Shown here: piece after piece, positions 24,118 through 27,219 of the stretch
Position numbering within the stretch: the stretch's first letter is position 1
Layout: every line of letters begins with the position of its first letter
Made by a program: the position numbers and the translations under genes
Notes under the pieces: generated by a model
What the model saw: the letters and a program-made list of their open reading frames with translations, nothing else
Databases searched by the model: none
Told to the model about the DNA's origin: nothing
Source of the DNA: Hypsibius dujardini
Lineage: Eukaryota > Tardigrada > Eutardigrada > Parachela > Hypsibiidae
Assembly: GCA_001579985.1 (NCBI GenBank)
Contig: LRSR01010303.1
Coordinates: 1 to 27,219, forward strand
Length of the DNA: 27,219 nt
Direction of reading: 5' to 3'

Positions 24118-24794
24118 CTACTGTGGAAGACTTACCCGCGTTGGGAAGGCCGTATTGAGACAGTATTTTCCCATCTTGCAATTGTGACAAGCGGACACGA
24201 GTAAAGCCCCGAAAACGATTAATTTTCCTTCTGCTGTGACACGTCCTACCTGCATGCCGTGCCGTACTAGTACTTACGAAAGCCGCTCCTCGCACCCACT
24301 ACTTTTAAAAATCACCGCGACCGAGAGAGGAAAATCGAAATTGAGCGGCCGCTGCCCAACAAGTCATCCATCACTTTCCTCCCCTTTTTCCATCGTCCCC
24401 GCATAAAACACGGCGCGAATAAATTCCCCCATACACAGTTGTGTCCGCTTTTAATGACTATTTTACACTTGAATCTGCATGGGTAATAAGCACCATGCTC
24501 AACATCAGCAGGGAGCCATGTAAAGGAGTTTGTAATTTTCAAGTGGTGCGGCGCGGCCCGTTTAACGGTTTAATTTACAATTACAGACAAGATGAGTAGA
24601 GAGATCTAAGTACGGTCCTTGCGCACCTTTGTCTAAGTATATTGCATTAAATCCCCCTATTGCTTGTCTGCCTGAATGCCTGACTGTTTGGCGGTGATGT
24701 CTGCGGCGAAAAAGAGGGAGGCAAAAGTCAAGCTGGGCGGATGATACGGCGGGGTGGGATGCAGAGGCGTTACCGGTGGGAGGGTTAGTGGGTG

Positions 24795-24834
24795 TCTGTG
24801 TTGTCTGTCTGTGTCTGTCTGTTTGTCTGTCTGG
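24795..24834. repeat. Short CTGT tract
   Basis: About nine CTGT/GTGT units, followed by a GGGGGTG-rich stretch at 24840-24862. Confidence 0.8.
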
Positions 24835-25115
24835 GTGAATGTGGGGGTGGGGGTGGGTGTGTGGAGAGGAAGTCAAGAGTGAAATTTCTGCAGAGACCTT
24901 TTTATTCAAGGCCGATCGAGAAGAAGAATAATGTTAATTTTGATTTTTGTTCCGCGTGAGAAGCTTGAGCGGTGATTTTTCGATGCCGCTAATGGGTGAT
25001 CTCGGACAATCGAAGAAATATCTGTGTTCTGTGCCTGTTGGAATTGATGCGAACTTATGGTTGTTGGTCGGAGGGAATGTTACAAAAGAAACGGTAAAAG
25101 GAAGACCTTGTAGTG

Positions 25116-25415
25116 ATTCAGACAGACTGATGGGTAGATAAACAGACAGAAAGATTACATATAGACAGACAAACAAACAAACAGATGGAAAGCACATAGA
25201 CAGTCAGAAAGTCAGGCAGATAGGCAGACAGGCAGACATTCAGGCAGGCAGGCAGACAGACAAACAGAAAAATAGACAGTCAAACAAACCGACAGACATA
25301 CAGATAGGCAGGCAGACAGATAAACAGACATACCCACAGACACACAGACATCCACACACAGGTAAACAGGCAGCCAGACAATCAGACAAACAGACAGACA
25401 GGCAGACAAATACAC
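25116..25415. repeat. Long degenerate CAGA tract
   Basis: About 300 bases of CAGA and GGCA units with many point changes, ending 170 bases before the large Sp exon. The degeneracy suggests an old array. Confidence 0.9.
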
Positions 25416-25588
25416 GATAGAGATTGCTGTTTATTTGAATGTCTGCCTCAATGTCTGTCTGACTAGAAACGAGTTGAACTAAACGAACTACCTATATTGC
25501 TAAGAAGAAGCAAAAGGGGCGTTGCAAAGCTTATTTAAGGGCGGTTTGTTGCGCTCCTCATCCGTCTCCCCGCCTCTTTTCACTCTAG

Positions 25589-26906
25589 ACAAGCAGCACC
25601 AACAGCGGGCCCTATCTGACCAACCATCCTCCAGCCACGACGACGCCCCTTTCGCTGTTAGCAGCCCAATGTCGACAGCTCCACAACAAAACGCCCCCGC
25701 CTTTAGCTGACGCTGCACTGGGCCGGACCACTCACCACCACCATCACCTTCCCGTCCCATCCATCCCCCATCACAGCAGCAGCAGCAGCAAACGAAAGTC
25801 ATCCTCCTCATCTGCACACTTCCATTCCTCCACAGCACTTTCACAATTCTCTCCTCCGCCACGAAATTCCTTCAGCAATAATTTCTCCGCATCCTCCTCC
25901 GTCAAACTGTTAAACAAACCTGCGATCAATAATACCGCTATCAACAACCCCATTCCCACTTCCGTCATCCCTCGCCATCATCACCATCCCCAGACAACAA
26001 CAACAGCCGCAGCAGCAGCAGCAGCAGCAGCTGCCAATTACTATCCCGGCAGCTTCCCAGACATGTTCACCAACACCGCGTCCCCGATGGTGACATCCGG
26101 TCAGAATCTCTACGGTCGGATGGCCGCGACCCATCCCTACAGTCACATGGACGCCGCCGCGGCAGCTTGGTTCAATCCCTCCACCAACGGTCCCTCCGTC
26201 GGAGCAGGGATCTCCATCAAATCCGAGTCCGGGAACCCCGGAAACTCCACGACCTCCGCCGCGGCGAGCACGCCCTGGTTCGAGTACGCAGCCGCCAACA
26301 TGAACCCCTCCTCCATCGTCGGACATCACCCGACGACCGCGGCTGCGGCGTGGATGCACGACATCTACAGCCAGAACCCTTACAGCACCGCCCATCACCA
26401 TCATCAACTGCCGGGGACCTACGCTTCCGAGTACGGACAACTGGTCAACGCCGCCGCCTCCGTCGGGCATCATCATCATCATCTCAACTTCCTGGCCGAC
26501 TACAAGTCTATCAATATGATTCCCGGAGGTGGGCATCATCCGCAGACCAACAGTAGTGCTTTCATGTCCGCGACCTCGGGGACCCCGACGACGGCGACCT
26601 CGGCGGCGGCCGCGACGGGGAACTCACGGAGCACGCGACGCTACACCGGCCGGTCGACGTGTGAGTGCCCCAACTGCGTGGAGATTGAGCGGCTCGGTCC
26701 GGCGGGGATCCATCTGCGGAAGAAGGCGCTGCATAACTGCCATGTGCCGGGTTGCGGGAAGGAGTATAATAAGACGTCGCATCTGAAGGCGCATCTGCGG
26801 TGGCATTCGGGGGAACGGCCGTTTGTGTGTGACTGGATGGGCAACTGGTGCGGGAAACGGTTCACGCGGTCGGATGAACTGCAGCGGCATAAACGAACGC
26901 ACACAG
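25589..26906 (+). CDS. Sp6-9-type zinc-finger transcription factor (partial)
   Basis: This is one long exon, open for 439 codons plus one base. It starts at a strong acceptor (CTCTAG at 25588) with an in-frame TAG just before it, so the start codon is in an earlier exon. It ends at an ACAG|GTGAGT donor inside the linker after finger 2, so finger 3 and the C-terminus lie beyond the window. [10 protein letters not shown] near the start (25643-25672) is the Sp box. Ser-, His- and Ala-rich stretches follow. The buttonhead box CECPNC precedes ERLGPAG, as in Sp8/Sp9. Finger 1 is CX4C with [12 protein letters not shown]. Finger 2 has [12 protein letters not shown] but CX6C spacing instead of CX4C. 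Sp proteins bind GC/GT boxes; the Sp6-9 group acts in limb, eye and neural development. Repeats crowd both flanking introns. Confidence 0.92.
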
Positions 26907-27219
26907 GTGAGTTTTTCTTGTAGTAAGAGAGTTTTTCGAGTTTTTTTGTTTGGTGCTACTCGCGCGATGTGTCTGAAAGTTGTTTGGTCTGTGAAAAAAA
27001 AACGTGAAACGATCGAAGCTCGCCGACTTAATTACTTTTATTTTAAACAAGTCGAATTTCTGCCTATCTGTCCACCCGTCGATCGGTCTCTCTGCCTGAA
27101 TGCTTGCATGCTTACATGTCTCTGCCTGTCTATCTGTCCGTTAGTCTGTCCGTCTTTCTGTCTGCCTACCTGTCTGCCTGCCTGCCTGCCGGTCTGTCTG
27201 TCTGTCTGTCTGTCTGTCT
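26907..27219 (+). other. Start of the intron after Sp finger 2
   Basis: It begins with the donor GTGAGT and shows no coding frame. The in-frame TAG at 26921 ends the unspliced reading. From about 27058 it becomes CTGT repeats to the window edge. Confidence 0.7.
27058..27219. repeat. CTGT/CTGC tract running off the window
   Basis: Degenerate CTGC, CTAT and CCGT units turn into perfect CTGT units at the right edge. The array is probably longer than seen. Confidence 0.9.

Larger units (their letters stand above)
21707..25588 (+). other. Putative first intron of the Sp-family gene
   Basis: If the exon at 21692-21706 is real, this is its intron. Otherwise it is upstream non-coding DNA. It holds hexamer and tetramer repeats of both orientations and an AT-rich patch (22180-22330). 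The frame at 23336-23656 starts with ATG but has no recognisable domain. The acceptor at its end, a CT-rich run ending CTCTAG at 25588, is strong. Confidence 0.4.

Noticed and set aside
23967-24204. Open frames rich in Asp-Thr or Thr-Gln dipeptides
   Set aside because: They are read-outs of the ACAGAC hexamer in different frames, with no non-repeat domain on either side.
25910-26539. 209-codon minus-strand frame across the Sp exon
   Set aside because: It is the complement of a GC-rich coding exon with clear Sp motifs on the plus strand. The Gly/Val/Cys-rich product is a shadow.

Overview
This is eukaryotic nuclear DNA from an animal. The genes are split by GT-AG introns, the proteins are metazoan families (an ARPC5 actin regulator, a UPF3 with a C-terminal exon-junction-complex motif, an Sp6-9-type transcription factor), and the non-coding DNA is full of CTGT/CAGA and CACAGA microsatellites. 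The divergent poly(A) polymerase, some short introns (about 60 nt) and the repeat-rich intergenic DNA would suit a fast-evolving invertebrate such as a flatworm or other spiralian, but nothing here proves the phylum. There are no bacterial, viral or CRISPR features.

The left half (about 0.6-15.1 kb) is gene-dense with alternating strands. In order it holds a canonical poly(A) polymerase (+, 4 exons, 621-4190), a small OB-fold protein (-, 2 exons, 6027-5255), UPF3 (+, 5 exons, 6448-9099), an AK1-type adenylate kinase (-, 7 exons, 12051-9873) and ARPC5 (+, 4 exons, 13337-15131). Exon borders were set by splice consensus, by reading phase (every join keeps frame) and by comparison with remembered family motifs. 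The OB-fold gene and UPF3 share a divergent promoter interval of 420 bp. The adenylate kinase and ARPC5 are also divergent, and an imperfect 170-bp hairpin lies between them.

The right half (15.1-25.6 kb) is a gene-poor stretch dominated by short tandem repeats whose orientation flips repeatedly. It leads into an Sp6-9-like zinc-finger gene. The long exon of that gene (25589-26906) carries an Sp box, Ala/His/Ser-rich regions, a buttonhead box and two zinc fingers; the third finger must lie beyond the window. A plausible 5-codon first exon lies 3.9 kb upstream (21692-21706).

The genes do not form one pathway, although two concern mRNA fate (polyadenylation and nonsense-mediated decay). The points most worth a second look are a two-residue insertion inside the second Sp zinc finger, a TA-flanked hairpin next to a 5' splice site, complementary repeats flanking one adenylate kinase exon, a uORF in front of UPF3, possible upstream coding exons of the adenylate kinase, and an unrecognised open reading region at 17.5-18.6 kb. 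No clearly new biological system was found.
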